From WYZ-LMO8 sp964586135 (lineage in GTDB: Archaea > Thermoproteota > Methanomethylicia > Nezhaarchaeales > WYZ-LMO8), in contig CAZPGS010000006.1 of assembly GCA_964586135.1 (NCBI GenBank), positions 1 to 24,399 of the forward strand: a stretch of 24,399 bases of DNA. The letters run 5' to 3'. Positions within the stretch are counted from its first letter, which is position 1. Each line of letters begins with the position of its first letter. Below the pieces are notes generated by a model that did not search any database, was not told where the DNA came from, and saw only the letters and a list, made by a program, of their open reading frames with translations. Below are positions 7,918 to 16,245 of the stretch, in pieces. Made by a program: the position numbers and the translations under genes.

Positions 7918-9087
7918 TTGTCCTCAGAGCTTCAGCGCATAAAGGAGGTGGCCGTTGAGGCCCTGAAGATCATTGAGCGGTACGACACTAGCCTCCAAAA
8001 GGCGTACTCGAAGGCCCTCCAAGACTTGAAACTCAAGCCAAGTCGGGCATCCTATGAGTTCCTCTACAACTTGGTTATGAACTACTACGCCCTTCAATAC
8101 ACCTTCATGAAAAAGCGCGGGAGGCCCGCTCGGCCCAAAGAGCTCGTGGATTTCTACGTGGCAGGCGAGCACCTAAATGTACCCCTGCCACAGAGCCCCC
8201 TAAGGCGCCTCTCGGTCGAGGCCTCCTATCCCTATTGGCTCGTCCAGAGGCTCTCGAAGTACTTTGACCTTGAGGCGCTAGGCGAGCTCCTCAAGGCCCT
8301 GAACAAGCGCATGATCTGGCTCCTCTGCCTCGCGAAGCCGAATGAGGTGGTCAGGGCCCTGGCCGATGAGGGCGTCGAGGCCAAGGTCGATGAGGACTTG
8401 GACTACATGGTCGAAGTGCTCAAGAGCGACAAGCCGCCTTCGAGACTAGGGCCCGTCAGGAGGGGTGTCGCGGTCCCAGTGGACAAGGCCTCGGCTTTAG
8501 TGGTCGAGGCCCTCCGCGCCCAGGGGGTCGAGGTTCTAGACGCGTGCGCCGCGCCTGGGGTGAAGTCGTCCATCCTCGTCCTCAGGGGGACGCCACTCGT
8601 CATCGCGATAGACAAGTCGAAGAGCAGGATAAGGGAGGCGGTCAAGCTGCTCTCCAAGTTCAACGTCCAGGACAGGGTCCTGCTGGTGCTGGGGGACTCT
8701 CGGAGGCCGCCCGTGTCTCGGCGCTTCGCCAAGGCCCTCGCGGACGTGCCCTGTAGCGGCACGGGGGCCGTCGGCGACGACCCGAGCGTCAAGATAAGGC
8801 TGTCGAAGCCGAACAAGGTGAAGATGTATCACAAAACCCAGGTCAAGCTCCTGAGCTCGATATCGAAGGTGGCCGACGAGGTCATCTACGCCTCTTGTAG
8901 CTTGTTGCCCGAGGAGGGGGAGCAGGTAGTGGACGAGTGCGACGTCGACGTCGAGAAGCTCGAGGCGCCGCCGACCGTTGACTGCTACCGAGGCTTCAAG
9001 TGTAGCGGCAAGGCTAGGAGGACGATGCCCCACATGCATCGTTGCTCGGCCTTCTTCATAGCCCTCTGCAGGGCGAGAGAGAGCTAG
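7918..9087 (+). CDS. NOL1/NOP2/Sun-family RNA (cytosine-5) methyltransferase
   Basis: It transfers a methyl group from S-adenosylmethionine to C5 of cytosine in rRNA or tRNA. The first 170 residues are helical and resemble the NusB-like RNA-binding domain seen in RsmB-type members. The Rossmann domain begins near residue 180. The SAM-binding motif DACAAPGVKSS is at 208-218. The two cysteines of the mechanism are in DVPCSGTG (Cys279, product release) and YASCSLLPEE (Cys327, nucleophile). The final Gly of the SAM motif (usually GGKT) is Val, a mild variation. The 389 residues are a normal length. TTG 7918 is assigned from the TATA position, since no strong ribosome-binding site is present. The exact RNA target cannot be told from sequence. 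It converges with the Nramp-like gene, with 10 bases between stops. Confidence 0.93.
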   Translation: MSSELQRIKEVAVEALKIIERYDTSLQKAYSKALQDLKLKPSRASYEFLYNLVMNYYALQYTFMKKRGRPARPKELVDFYVAGEHLNVPLPQSPLRRLSVEASYPYWLVQRLSKYFDLEALGELLKALNKRMIWLLCLAKPNEVVRALADEGVEAKVDEDLDYMVEVLKSDKPPSRLGPVRRGVAVPVDKASALVVEALRAQGVEVLDACAAPGVKSSILVLRGTPLVIAIDKSKSRIREAVKLLSKFNVQDRVLLVLGDSRRPPVSRRFAKALADVPCSGTGAVGDDPSVKIRLSKPNKVKMYHKTQVKLLSSISKVADEVIYASCSLLPEEGEQVVDECDVDVEKLEAPPTVDCYRGFKCSGKARRTMPHMHRCSAFFIALCRARES

Positions 9088-9097
9088 AAGCCTCGCC

Positions 9098-10570
9098 CTA
9101 TTTGACGGACAGGACCGCCGTGACGAAGAAGTACGCCGAGAGCCCCAAGAACACGACCAACAGCACGTACTCCCACAGCCCGGGCCTTATCTCGCGCGGC
9201 AATCGGCTTGAGAGGTATATAACCGCTGGTATCACGAGCAGGCCTATGAAGTTGGCTATGTTAGCGGCAATCGTGACGAGTATCAGGGGCTGAGCTTGGA
9301 AGACCGCCCATGAGCTGAGGGCCACGTAGGCCGCGAGCAAGGTGTAGTAGACCGCCCTGACGTCGCCTCTAGCCCACTTCCTAACCCTCTCCGAGGACCA
9401 GAGAATGTCGGTGAGGTTCCTGGGGACTGCGTCCACGTAGGCGCCCAGGGCCGAGCTGAAGAGTATTATGAAGCCCATGAAGGCTATTAAGTAATAGCCC
9501 CACGTTCCCACTATCGCCGCGAACTCAGCGGCCACGTGAGCCGCGACGCCCCAGGCCTTTAGATCTTGCCCTCTGGGCAACAGGGAGGCGGCCATCATGG
9601 ACGGGAGGTACATGCCCAATATCGCTCCTGGGAAGAATATGAGCCACTGGTCGTAGTTTAACAGCTTCTCCCACCTCTTAAACGTCTTAAGGTTCTCAGC
9701 GCTTACCGTGAACGTCTTGCCCGAGGGCGAGAGCGCCACCCTCTTGCCGCCTATGAGCGCGGGTATGTACCCGACGACAGAGCCCATGCCGTAGCCCTTG
9801 TCCCTGTACCAGTTCATGAATATGAAGTTGAGCCCGACTGCCAGCCCCGTGTAGGCCCACCAAGCGGCTATCAGGCTTGCGTCGGCCCCTGGAGGTATGT
9901 AGCCGAAGCTGAAGCTGCCGCGAAGGGCCTCGACGACCACATCGAATCTCACAGTCAGCGGCGCTACCACGAACAGAAGGGTCGCGAGCACGAAGACCAT
10001 GAAGAACCAGTTCGCTATCTCCAAGGTCCTCTCGATTTTATGTCCAAATAGTACGAGCAGGACGCAGAGGGCTATGACGACCAAGGTCAAGTACCTGACC
10101 AGCCACGCGTCTCCGCTTGTGGGCAGCCTGCCTAATATCATGGATCCTAAGGCGGTAGCCCCCGATCCGGCTATCCCGGCTAGGCCCCAGGAGCCCCAAA
10201 CGATGATCATGACCGGTATCGCCACGATCCAGAAATTGGGGCTAGGGGGTACCCTCCTAAGGTACGCTATCGGGGACTCGCCCGTGTACATTATTAACCT
10301 CACGAGGCCGACGTTGTACACCGTCTGAAGCAGGGCCGATACCACGACTATCCAAGCCATGCCCAGGCCGTACTTCACGGCCGTCGCGGGGCCCAACAGC
10401 CACTCGCCGCCGCCTATGGCAACGCCGACGGCTATCACGCTCGGGCCCAAGACCCTAAACAACAAGCTCTTGAAGTCCAGCCTAGGAACTCCGAAGACCT
10501 TTTCGGGGCTCGGCAGCAAGTCGACGACCTCGATGGACAGCTTGCCGAACTTCGTCCCCTGGTCGCTCAA
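9098..10570 (-). CDS. Nramp-like membrane transporter, divergent
   Basis: This is a polytopic membrane protein of 490 residues with about 11 hydrophobic helices, resembling the Nramp branch of the APC superfamily of secondary transporters. The segment LGPSVIAVGVAIGGGEWLLGP (about residues 41-62) corresponds to helix 1, where true Nramp metal transporters have the metal-binding DPGN motif. That motif is absent, replaced by GGGEW. Helix 6 likewise lacks MPH and reads GLNFIFMNWYRDKGYG. The substrate is therefore unlikely to be bound as in classical Mn/Fe carriers and cannot be assigned. The start is TTG 10570, just downstream of a TATA-like box and preceded by GAGGGG. About 40 hydrophilic residues precede the first helix, and no signal peptide is evident. 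Confidence 0.8.
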   Translation of the reverse strand: MSDQGTKFGKLSIEVVDLLPSPEKVFGVPRLDFKSLLFRVLGPSVIAVGVAIGGGEWLLGPATAVKYGLGMAWIVVVSALLQTVYNVGLVRLIMYTGESPIAYLRRVPPSPNFWIVAIPVMIIVWGSWGLAGIAGSGATALGSMILGRLPTSGDAWLVRYLTLVVIALCVLLVLFGHKIERTLEIANWFFMVFVLATLLFVVAPLTVRFDVVVEALRGSFSFGYIPPGADASLIAAWWAYTGLAVGLNFIFMNWYRDKGYGMGSVVGYIPALIGGKRVALSPSGKTFTVSAENLKTFKRWEKLLNYDQWLIFFPGAILGMYLPSMMAASLLPRGQDLKAWGVAAHVAAEFAAIVGTWGYYLIAFMGFIILFSSALGAYVDAVPRNLTDILWSSERVRKWARGDVRAVYYTLLAAYVALSSWAVFQAQPLILVTIAANIANFIGLLVIPAVIYLSSRLPREIRPGLWEYVLLVVFLGLSAYFFVTAVLSVK

Positions 10571-10603
10571 CGCCCCTCAGAAGCAATAAGACCGAGCTAC
10601 GTC

Positions 10604-10610
10604 CTTTAAG
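10604..10610 (-). promoter_or_regulatory. TATA-like box for Nramp-like gene
   Basis: The minus strand reads CTTAAAG, 34-40 bases before the TTG start. The rest of the 180-base gap to the phosphohexomutase is AT-rich (10680-10740) and holds no recognisable gene. Confidence 0.45.
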
Positions 10611-10752
10611 GCTTTGTGTAAAGAGGGCTTTGTAGCGAGCATATTGATGGATCGCGTTGGTTTCCTTCTATACAGTAAGAGCTAAACGGTGTAGTTTTAA
10701 TTGAAAAGTACAATAACGTTTAGTTAGACTGATATGGAGTTATCGAAGCCGA

Positions 10753-12111
10753 TCATATGTGAGCAGTCTTTTTGATAGCTTCCCTCACTTTAGCTACGTA
10801 GTCCCTCAATAGCTCCTCTGCCCTGACTTGACTCCTAGCCTCGCACACGATCCTAATCTTGGGTTCGGTTCGCGAGGGCCTTATCAGGACCCACCCTTCG
10901 TCAAGCCAGACCTTGATCCCGTCCGTTAAGTCAAGCTCTAGCCCCTCGAGCTCGTCGACTAAGCTTTTCATGACGAGCTCGCCCCTCTCAATGCTACAGT
11001 CGACGGCCGCTCTCACCTGATAATATCTCGGCAGTTCTCTGACGAAGTCGGAGACCTTGCAGCCTCTAAGAGCTAGGGCCTCGACTATCAGAGCGGCGCC
11101 GAAGGCGCCGTCCCGGGCCAAGTTGAAGAAGGCTGGGATTACGCCCCCGCTACTGCCCTCTCCGCCTATGGGAGCCCTTCGCCTAATGACCTCCTTGACC
11201 ACCTTCACCTCGCCCACGGGGCTCCAGTAGAGCTCGACGCCGAGCTCCTCGGATATCCACTTGAACATCATGGAGGAGGCGACGCTCACTACCAGCGGCC
11301 CCTTGTGCCTCTCTAGGACGTGCAGGGAGGCTATGGCCAAGCTGTAGTCCTCGCTTAAGACCTCTCCCTCCTCGGTGACGCAGACGAGCCTGTCTGCGTC
11401 GGCGTCGTGCGCGAAGCCGGCGTCGGCTCCATAGGCCTTGACGGCCTTGCTCAAGAGCTCTAGGGAGCTGGGGATGGGCTCTATGTTCCTAGCGAAGACC
11501 CCCGGGGCCGAGTTCACCGTGACCACTTTGCAGCCCAGCTTCCTGAGGAGGAGCGGCGTAGACCTGAAGCCGGCTCCTCCTCCCGGGTCCACCACGACCT
11601 TCGGCCCCCTCCTCCTCACAGCCTCTACGTCGAAGAACTTCAAGGCCTGGCTTACGTACTCCTCGAGCGGGTCGTACGTGCAAGCTGCCGCCTCGCCGAG
11701 GCCTCCCACTTCACTTGCCTTGCCTACCTCCTCGACGGTCCCCACGAGCTTCAAGGCCTCGTCGGTGTCGAGGAACAAGCCCTTCAGCGCGAACTTAAGG
11801 GCGTTCCACTCCGGGGGGTTGTGAGAGGCGCTGATGATTATCGCCCCGTCGGCCCCCATTCTTCTGCAGGCCCACAGAACCACTGGCGTCGGCTGGACGC
11901 CGGCCACGTAGGCCCTGCAACCCAAGTCGGCCAGCGCCGAGAGCACCGCGCGCTCTATGGGCTCGCCGCTGGGCCTAGTGTCCCTCCCAACGACCACCCT
12001 CTTGACGTTCCACAACCTCACGAAGGCCCTCGTCAACTTCGTCGCTAAGTCCGCGGTCAAGTCCTTTCCGTAAATTCCTCGAATCCCCGAGTGCGAGGCT
12101 ATGAGGGTCAA
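10753..12111 (-). CDS. Phosphohexomutase (phosphomannomutase/phosphoglucosamine mutase family)
   Basis: It interconverts hexose 1- and 6-phosphates (mannose, glucose or glucosamine) through a phosphoserine enzyme, feeding sugar-nucleotide synthesis for glycans. The four family signatures are in order: active-site loop ISASHNPPEWNALK with the phosphorylated Ser at about residue 96, metal loop HDADADRLVC, sugar-binding loop GGEGSSGG, and phosphate-binding RPSRTEPKIR near the C-terminus. The frame is open back to ATG 12180, but TTG 12111 is preferred. It gives the expected start just before SGIRGIYGKDLT, and both TATA-like boxes lie inside the extra 23 codons, which read unlike the family. From 12111 the product has 452 residues, normal for the family. 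Which sugar is preferred cannot be read from sequence. Confidence 0.93.
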   Translation of the reverse strand: MTLIASHSGIRGIYGKDLTADLATKLTRAFVRLWNVKRVVVGRDTRPSGEPIERAVLSALADLGCRAYVAGVQPTPVVLWACRRMGADGAIIISASHNPPEWNALKFALKGLFLDTDEALKLVGTVEEVGKASEVGGLGEAAACTYDPLEEYVSQALKFFDVEAVRRRGPKVVVDPGGGAGFRSTPLLLRKLGCKVVTVNSAPGVFARNIEPIPSSLELLSKAVKAYGADAGFAHDADADRLVCVTEEGEVLSEDYSLAIASLHVLERHKGPLVVSVASSMMFKWISEELGVELYWSPVGEVKVVKEVIRRRAPIGGEGSSGGVIPAFFNLARDGAFGAALIVEALALRGCKVSDFVRELPRYYQVRAAVDCSIERGELVMKSLVDELEGLELDLTDGIKVWLDEGWVLIRPSRTEPKIRIVCEARSQVRAEELLRDYVAKVREAIKKTAHI

Positions 12112-12130
12112 CGCGGGCCCCTCGACAGCA

Positions 12131-12158
12131 ACATATAAAGGACTATACGCACTTAAGC
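12131..12158. promoter_or_regulatory. Shared divergent promoter region, phosphohexomutase and helicase
   Basis: Two TATA-like boxes, ATATAAAG (12133-12140) and ACTTAAG (12151-12157), can each be read on either strand. On the minus strand, 12133-12140 would start transcription near 12110, at the TTG used here for the mutase. On the plus strand, 12151-12157 would start it near 12180, at the helicase ATG, giving a leaderless mRNA. Confidence 0.5.
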
Positions 12159-12178
12159 CTTGGTAGGTCAGCAAACTC

Positions 12179-14137
12179 ATGTCCCAACAGGACTTCTTGG
12201 AGTACTTCCCCTACCCCAGCCTCAGGCCCTACCAAGACAAAGTGATAGCCTTCTCCCGCGACGTCTTCAGGGACGGGCTGATAGGCCTCCTCTCATCCCC
12301 TTGCGGCACTGGCAAGTCGATCTCGGTGCTGACGGGCTACTTGGCAGCCGGGGGCCCGTCCATAGGCCGCCTGCTGATACTCACGAGGACCAAGAACCAG
12401 AGCGACGTGTACTGCAGGGAGCTCCAAGCGCTGAGGGACAGGCGTGGCGTGAGGATGATAGCCTCGATCTTCGTCAGCAGGCAGGACATGTGCCCCGTAG
12501 TCAAGAGGAGGGGGCTGAAGACCACTTATCGCGACTTCTTGGTGTTCTGCAGAGCACTGCGCAAGGGCCTGGGCGAGGAGCTCTGCGAGTACCACTTCAA
12601 TACGGTCCACGGCTGGTACCCGACCAAGAGGGCTAAGAGGGTGGTCGACAAGCTGGCTGAGCTCGGGGTCTCCAGCCCAGACTTCGTCTGTAAGGTCTCA
12701 GAGAGCGAGGGGCTTTGCCCCTACGAGGTCACGAAGTTGCTATCCCACAGGGCGCACGTGATCATCGGGAACTACAACTACGCCCTGATGGACCCCGTCA
12801 GGGAGAGCGTGCTGAGCAAGATGGGGGCGGACGTCGAGGACCTGAACTGCGTGTTCGACGAGGCGCACGCCCTCCCGCTCTACGCGGCCGAGCTCCTGTC
12901 AGACGAGCTCTCGCTGACGACGGTCCAGAGGGCCATGACCGAGGCCAGCGAGTTCAAGGTAGACGACGCGGGCCTCTTGAAGTCCCTCGAGAGCTTCATG
13001 GAGAGGGCGGAGGAGAGGCTCGTCAAGTCCGGCGCCCTGAACGAGGAGAAGCTCATAGAACACGGGAGCCTCGTCCTAGCGCTGATCGAGGGCACCAAGC
13101 TGAGGTCCCCCTCGGCCCTCAAGTCGTTGCTAGCCGACCTCGAGGAGGAGGGCGAGCGGATAAGGCTCCAGAGGTCCCAAGAGGGAAAGCAACCGGTCTC
13201 GTACGTGGGCAGGGTCGCCTCCTTCCTGAGGCTCTGGGTCGAGACCGAGGAGAGCAAGTTCGCCAAGTACGCGATGGTCGAGAGCTACGACTCCAACAGG
13301 AGGTTCGAGCTGGGGATAAGGTGCTTGGACCCCTCCGTGGCCTGCAGGGTGCTCAATGAGTTCAGGTCCTGCATGTTGATGTCCGGGACCCTGTGGGAGC
13401 CGGACTACTACGTCGACGTGCTGGAGCTCGACGCCAAGAGGGTCAAGTTCTTGGAGTTGCCGTCGCCCTTCCCCGAGGAGAACATGATGATAATAGTGGA
13501 CATGGCCGTGACGACCAAGTTCGAGAGGAGGAGCGACGTCGAGTGGGACAAGATGGCCTCGAGGCTCGCGGAGATGATAAGGGCAATAGGCGGGAGGGTC
13601 GCGGTGTTCTTCCCGTCCTACGAGGTCATGAGCGCCATAGTGAACAGGCTGAGGGGACAGCTCCACGTGCCCATGCTCATCGAGACCAGGAGCACGAAGA
13701 TTTCGGAGGTGAAGGAGTTCGCCGCGAAGAACGAGAAGTGCGTGCTCCTGGGGGTCGCGAGGGGCAAGATAAGCGAGGGGGTCGAGATAGTGTCTGAAGG
13801 GAGGTCGATGCTGAACGCCGTGATACTCGCGGGTCTCCCTTACCCCAAGAACACAGAGCTCCACCAAGCACTGACCGAGTACTTCAAGGCCAAGTTCGGG
13901 GACCAGGCCTTCAAGTACGCCACGGTAATGCCCTGCTCCATAGCGATAGCCCAATCGGCCGGGAGGCTCATAAGGGGGCCCGAGGACAGGGGCCTGGTGA
14001 TATTGATGGACTCTAGGGCGGCGAGATCGTTTAAACGATACCTCCCAAACGACTGGGTCGAGAGGATGAGGCAACGCTTAAGCTTGGATGCCATAATACG
14101 AGACATAAGAGCTTTCATGGGGAATGCTGTTCGATAG
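12179..14137 (+). CDS. XPD/Rad3-family iron-sulfur DNA helicase
   Basis: This is a superfamily 2 5'-to-3' DNA helicase of the XPD/DinG/Rad3 group, acting in DNA repair or replication restart. The Walker A motif is SSPCGTGKS (residues 39-47) and the Walker B box is DEAH at 227-230. Between them four cysteines sit as in XPD: Cys105 (DMCPV), Cys124 (FCRAL), Cys136 (LCEY) and Cys180 (GLCPYE), which should hold a 4Fe-4S cluster. Cys171 is an extra. Motif VI is QSAGRLIRGPEDRG near residue 600. At 652 residues it is longer than typical archaeal XPD (about 550), mainly in the region between the DEAH box and motif IV (arch domain). It may be XPD itself or a paralogue. It is probably leaderless. Confidence 0.93.
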   Translation: MSQQDFLEYFPYPSLRPYQDKVIAFSRDVFRDGLIGLLSSPCGTGKSISVLTGYLAAGGPSIGRLLILTRTKNQSDVYCRELQALRDRRGVRMIASIFVSRQDMCPVVKRRGLKTTYRDFLVFCRALRKGLGEELCEYHFNTVHGWYPTKRAKRVVDKLAELGVSSPDFVCKVSESEGLCPYEVTKLLSHRAHVIIGNYNYALMDPVRESVLSKMGADVEDLNCVFDEAHALPLYAAELLSDELSLTTVQRAMTEASEFKVDDAGLLKSLESFMERAEERLVKSGALNEEKLIEHGSLVLALIEGTKLRSPSALKSLLADLEEEGERIRLQRSQEGKQPVSYVGRVASFLRLWVETEESKFAKYAMVESYDSNRRFELGIRCLDPSVACRVLNEFRSCMLMSGTLWEPDYYVDVLELDAKRVKFLELPSPFPEENMMIIVDMAVTTKFERRSDVEWDKMASRLAEMIRAIGGRVAVFFPSYEVMSAIVNRLRGQLHVPMLIETRSTKISEVKEFAAKNEKCVLLGVARGKISEGVEIVSEGRSMLNAVILAGLPYPKNTELHQALTEYFKAKFGDQAFKYATVMPCSIAIAQSAGRLIRGPEDRGLVILMDSRAARSFKRYLPNDWVERMRQRLSLDAIIRDIRAFMGNAVR

Positions 14138-14220
14138 TTTCGTGGGCTCTGTCAAAAATGATGATCTTCGGGCTTCGACGCCTTATCTCTGACCTTTTCC
14201 ACAAGCCCTCAATCATAGCC

Positions 14221-14252
14221 CTCAAAAACAAAGAAACATAGACCTAAAAATA
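14221..14252 (-). terminator. T-rich terminator downstream of small membrane protein gene
   Basis: On the minus strand two T tracts, CTATTTTTAGG and GTTTCTTTGTTTTTGAG, follow the stop codon by about 50 bases. This fits an archaeal oligo-T terminator. Confidence 0.5.
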
Positions 14253-14297
14253 GCATGGCTCCGAGCGCCATAAACTAATGAAAAAGGTATTAGCAAC

Positions 14298-14684
14298 TCA
14301 TGTAGTAACAGGTGGTGGCGGAGAGGGTTTCCACCTTAAGCCTAGCACTCCTCCTACAACCCCCAAGACCAAGCCTACTATGAAGCCTCCTCCAATTAAT
14401 ATGCTCACGATCGAGAGCACTATGACCACTATCGACCACGCTCTTACTTTACCCGGCTTCCTGCTATTGATCATTATCGCGCCTACGACCACTAAGATGC
14501 CTATCACGAGGCTCCCTAGACCGTATAGCATTATGACTGCACCCGCAGGCGCTCTAGCTTCGGGGACTGCACCCGCGAAGGTGGCGAGTATGACGGCGCC
14601 TACGAACATCATTATCGCATTTATTAATATCAACACTCCTCCGATCAGCGAGAGCACGAAGGCCGTGGTCGGTTTTTCGGCCAT
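14298..14684 (-). CDS. Small four-helix membrane protein, unknown function (128 aa)
   Basis: I do not recognise a specific family. The protein has four hydrophobic segments: about residues 8-34, 45-70, 80-98 and 100-115. A short charged loop, NSRKPGKVRA, separates the middle pair, and the tail is Pro-rich (WKPSPPPPVTT). The Gly-rich helices (IGGGFIVGLVLGVVGGVLG) suggest tight packing. The layout recalls small DUF4064-like archaeal and bacterial membrane proteins, but that is only a resemblance. ATG 14684 is preferred because AGGTGA lies just upstream. The earlier GTG 14693 overlaps that site. A clear TATA box (14721-14733) precedes it, and T tracts follow it, so it is probably a single-gene transcript. 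Confidence 0.75.
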   Translation of the reverse strand: MAEKPTTAFVLSLIGGVLILINAIMMFVGAVILATFAGAVPEARAPAGAVIMLYGLGSLVIGILVVVGAIMINSRKPGKVRAWSIVVIVLSIVSILIGGGFIVGLVLGVVGGVLGLRWKPSPPPPVTT

Positions 14685-14720
14685 ATAATTCACCTTTTAT
14701 TTGAGGAAAGATTACGCATG

Positions 14721-14733
14721 AATAAAATATAAG
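14721..14733 (-). promoter_or_regulatory. TATA box for small membrane protein gene
   Basis: The minus strand reads CTTATATTTTATT, a strong AT-rich box 37-49 bases before ATG 14684. Confidence 0.55.
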
Positions 14734-14850
14734 TTTTGCTAAGAGTATGCTGAACCTCATCATAACCTTTTATGACGCGCCTTATATATTAGGCTCTAGA
14801 AGCTCATAAGTAATTGTATAATTAACGGACACAACAAGCTATCGGTCTAA

Positions 14851-15116
14851 TCAACGAGCGACGTCGCTTACTTTCCTCCTCCAAATATCGCGGTCTTCCT
14901 CTATAACCTTGACTCCCCCTTCCGTAATCATTCCCAACGCAATCCTCACTTCGATTCAATTCTTCTCAAAGAACTTCCGTTAGGAGCCGATTAGGCCTCG
15001 TCCAATTAAGCGACTGCCTTGCTTACTGAATCTCCAAGGCAGAAACAGGCATCAATATTCGTGGTCTCTTCAAATACGTCGATCCTACGGAGATCAAGCC
15101 AAGTTCGAGCGAGACG
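14851..15116 (-). pseudogene. Possible relic coding fragments
   Basis: Two minus-strand open stretches with protein-like composition lie in different frames. The upstream one (15006-15116) runs 36 codons and includes LDLRRIDVFEETTNIDA. The downstream one (14851-14955) runs 34 codons and includes LGMITEGGVKVIEEDRDIW, whose shape recalls the wing of a winged-helix protein. Neither has a good start codon or ribosome-binding site, and they are separated by stops and a frame change. They may be the remains of one lost gene, or chance. Confidence 0.25.
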
Positions 15117-15120
15117 TTAT

Positions 15121-15128
15121 TATTAAAG
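15121..15128 (+). promoter_or_regulatory. TATA-like box for nucleotidyltransferase gene
   Basis: TATTAAAG lies about 70 bases before ATG 15193, so transcription would start near 15150. Confidence 0.45.
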
Positions 15129-15192
15129 CGCATACTCAGAAACGGAGAGTGTAGCCCATTTCATTCGACGTCTCCATTGCGAGGGCGTGGGC

Positions 15193-16245
15193 ATGCTGAG
15201 AGACCGCGATTCTCCGGTGACGAAGGAGGGCATAATAATGAGGGTCTACGGCTACGACCACCCCCCAGGCAGGTACATATGTGACGTTGAATACGCTTCT
15301 GAAGCTATATACAAGAGCGGCGTGCCCAAAGCGTTGAGGGATGGCGGGGGCGAGAGGTATTACAAGTTCTACGAAGACGAGGGCCTGAGGTTCGTCTCGT
15401 CCAAGTATCCACAGTACACGCTCTTCGTGCCTCAGCTCAAGAAGAAGGTGGTCGCGGTGGGCGAGGAGCAAGTGGCCGAGGTGCGCAGGCCTCAAGAGGG
15501 CTTGGCAAGGCTGCTCGACAAGGGTGACTCCATGGCACAGGCCTCTCTCGAGGTGCTAGAGAAGGTGTTGAGCGCCTCAAAGTTGAAGATCGGCGACTTC
15601 GGCGTGTTCGGCTCCCTCCTGCACGGCTTCTACAGGGCGGAGCTGAGCGACCTCGACTTCGCGGTCTACGGCATTAGGGAGCTGGCCGAGCTGAGGAGCG
15701 CTTTATCCGAGCTCTACGAGAGCGGCTCGCTGACGAACGAGTTCGACGTGGTCGACGTGTCCCGATTCGCGAGGTGGCGCTTCGATAAGTACACCGCTAA
15801 GGAGTACGTGTGGCACCAGCGCAGGAAGGCGATATACGGGATCCTGAACTCCAAGAGCTTGAAGCGAGCCGTCAAATTTGAGTTCGAGCCCGTGTTGAGG
15901 TGGGGCGAAATAGTCAACGAGTACGAGAGGATAGTCGGCATAGAGGCCTTGGGCTTCGTGGAGGCCCTCGTGAGGGTCGTCGACGACCGCTACGCGCCCT
16001 TCATGCCCTCGAAGTACGAGGTAGAGCTAGTCGAGGTGGTGTCGAGGCCGCCGCTAAAGGTCGAGCCCACGAGGATAGTGTCCTACGTCGAGGAGTTCAG
16101 GATGCAGTTGTTCAAGGACGAGGTGGGGTTCGTCGCCGGCTGGCTCGAAGAGGTTCGCACGAGAGGCTCGAGCTTCCAGCAGGTAGTCTTGACTAGGAGG
16201 GAGAGGTACTACGAGCAGGCTTTGAAGCTCGCGAAGCCTACCTAG
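15193..16245 (+). CDS. Archaeal predicted nucleotidyltransferase (350 aa)
   Basis: The central domain has the polymerase-beta-type signature GVFGSLLHGFYRAELSDLDF, with Gly140-Ser141 and Asp153/Asp155 as expected nucleotide and metal ligands. The N-terminal 110 residues begin RDRDSPVTKEG, followed by MRVYGYDHPPGRYICDVEY. They match my memory of archaeal predicted nucleotidyltransferases of the COG1665 type. The C-terminal 190 residues form a helical/strand extension without a recognised motif. ATG 15193 has GAGGG seven bases upstream. A second ATG at 15238 has an even better site, but starting there would remove the conserved RDRD-TKEG part. The substrate (nucleotide, tRNA, protein or small molecule) is unknown. 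Its 3' end overlaps the convergent 91-residue gene by eight bases. Confidence 0.8.
   Translation: MLRDRDSPVTKEGIIMRVYGYDHPPGRYICDVEYASEAIYKSGVPKALRDGGGERYYKFYEDEGLRFVSSKYPQYTLFVPQLKKKVVAVGEEQVAEVRRPQEGLARLLDKGDSMAQASLEVLEKVLSASKLKIGDFGVFGSLLHGFYRAELSDLDFAVYGIRELAELRSALSELYESGSLTNEFDVVDVSRFARWRFDKYTAKEYVWHQRRKAIYGILNSKSLKRAVKFEFEPVLRWGEIVNEYERIVGIEALGFVEALVRVVDDRYAPFMPSKYEVELVEVVSRPPLKVEPTRIVSYVEEFRMQLFKDEVGFVAGWLEEVRTRGSSFQQVVLTRRERYYEQALKLAKPT

Larger units (their letters stand above)
14734..15186. other. Gene-poor stretch with lower GC
   Basis: About 450 bases lie between the divergent membrane protein and nucleotidyltransferase genes. The region is visibly richer in A and T than its neighbours. 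It holds a TATA-like sequence (CTTATATATT, 14781-14790), two short open frames on the minus strand described separately, and the nucleotidyltransferase promoter. I see no tRNA, rRNA or CRISPR repeat in it. Confidence 0.5.

Noticed and set aside
13130..14074. Long (314 codon) antisense frame within the helicase gene
   Set aside because: It has a biased His/Pro/Leu/Arg composition typical of the antisense of a GC-rich coding frame, and no start signals.
14158..14192. Possible C/D-box sRNA (ATGATGA box, then CTGA about 25 bases later)
   Set aside because: Only one C/D half is present. There is no C' or D' box and no closing stem, so it is not supported.
14278..14688. 136-codon plus-strand frame over the small membrane protein
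   Set aside because: It is an exact antisense shadow with Thr/Pro/Ile-rich composition. The minus-strand frame has the promoter, ribosome-binding site and membrane-helix pattern.
14554..14763. 69-codon minus-strand frame starting behind a TATA-like sequence
   Set aside because: It overlaps the small membrane protein gene in another frame, reads through that gene's promoter, and lacks a ribosome-binding site.
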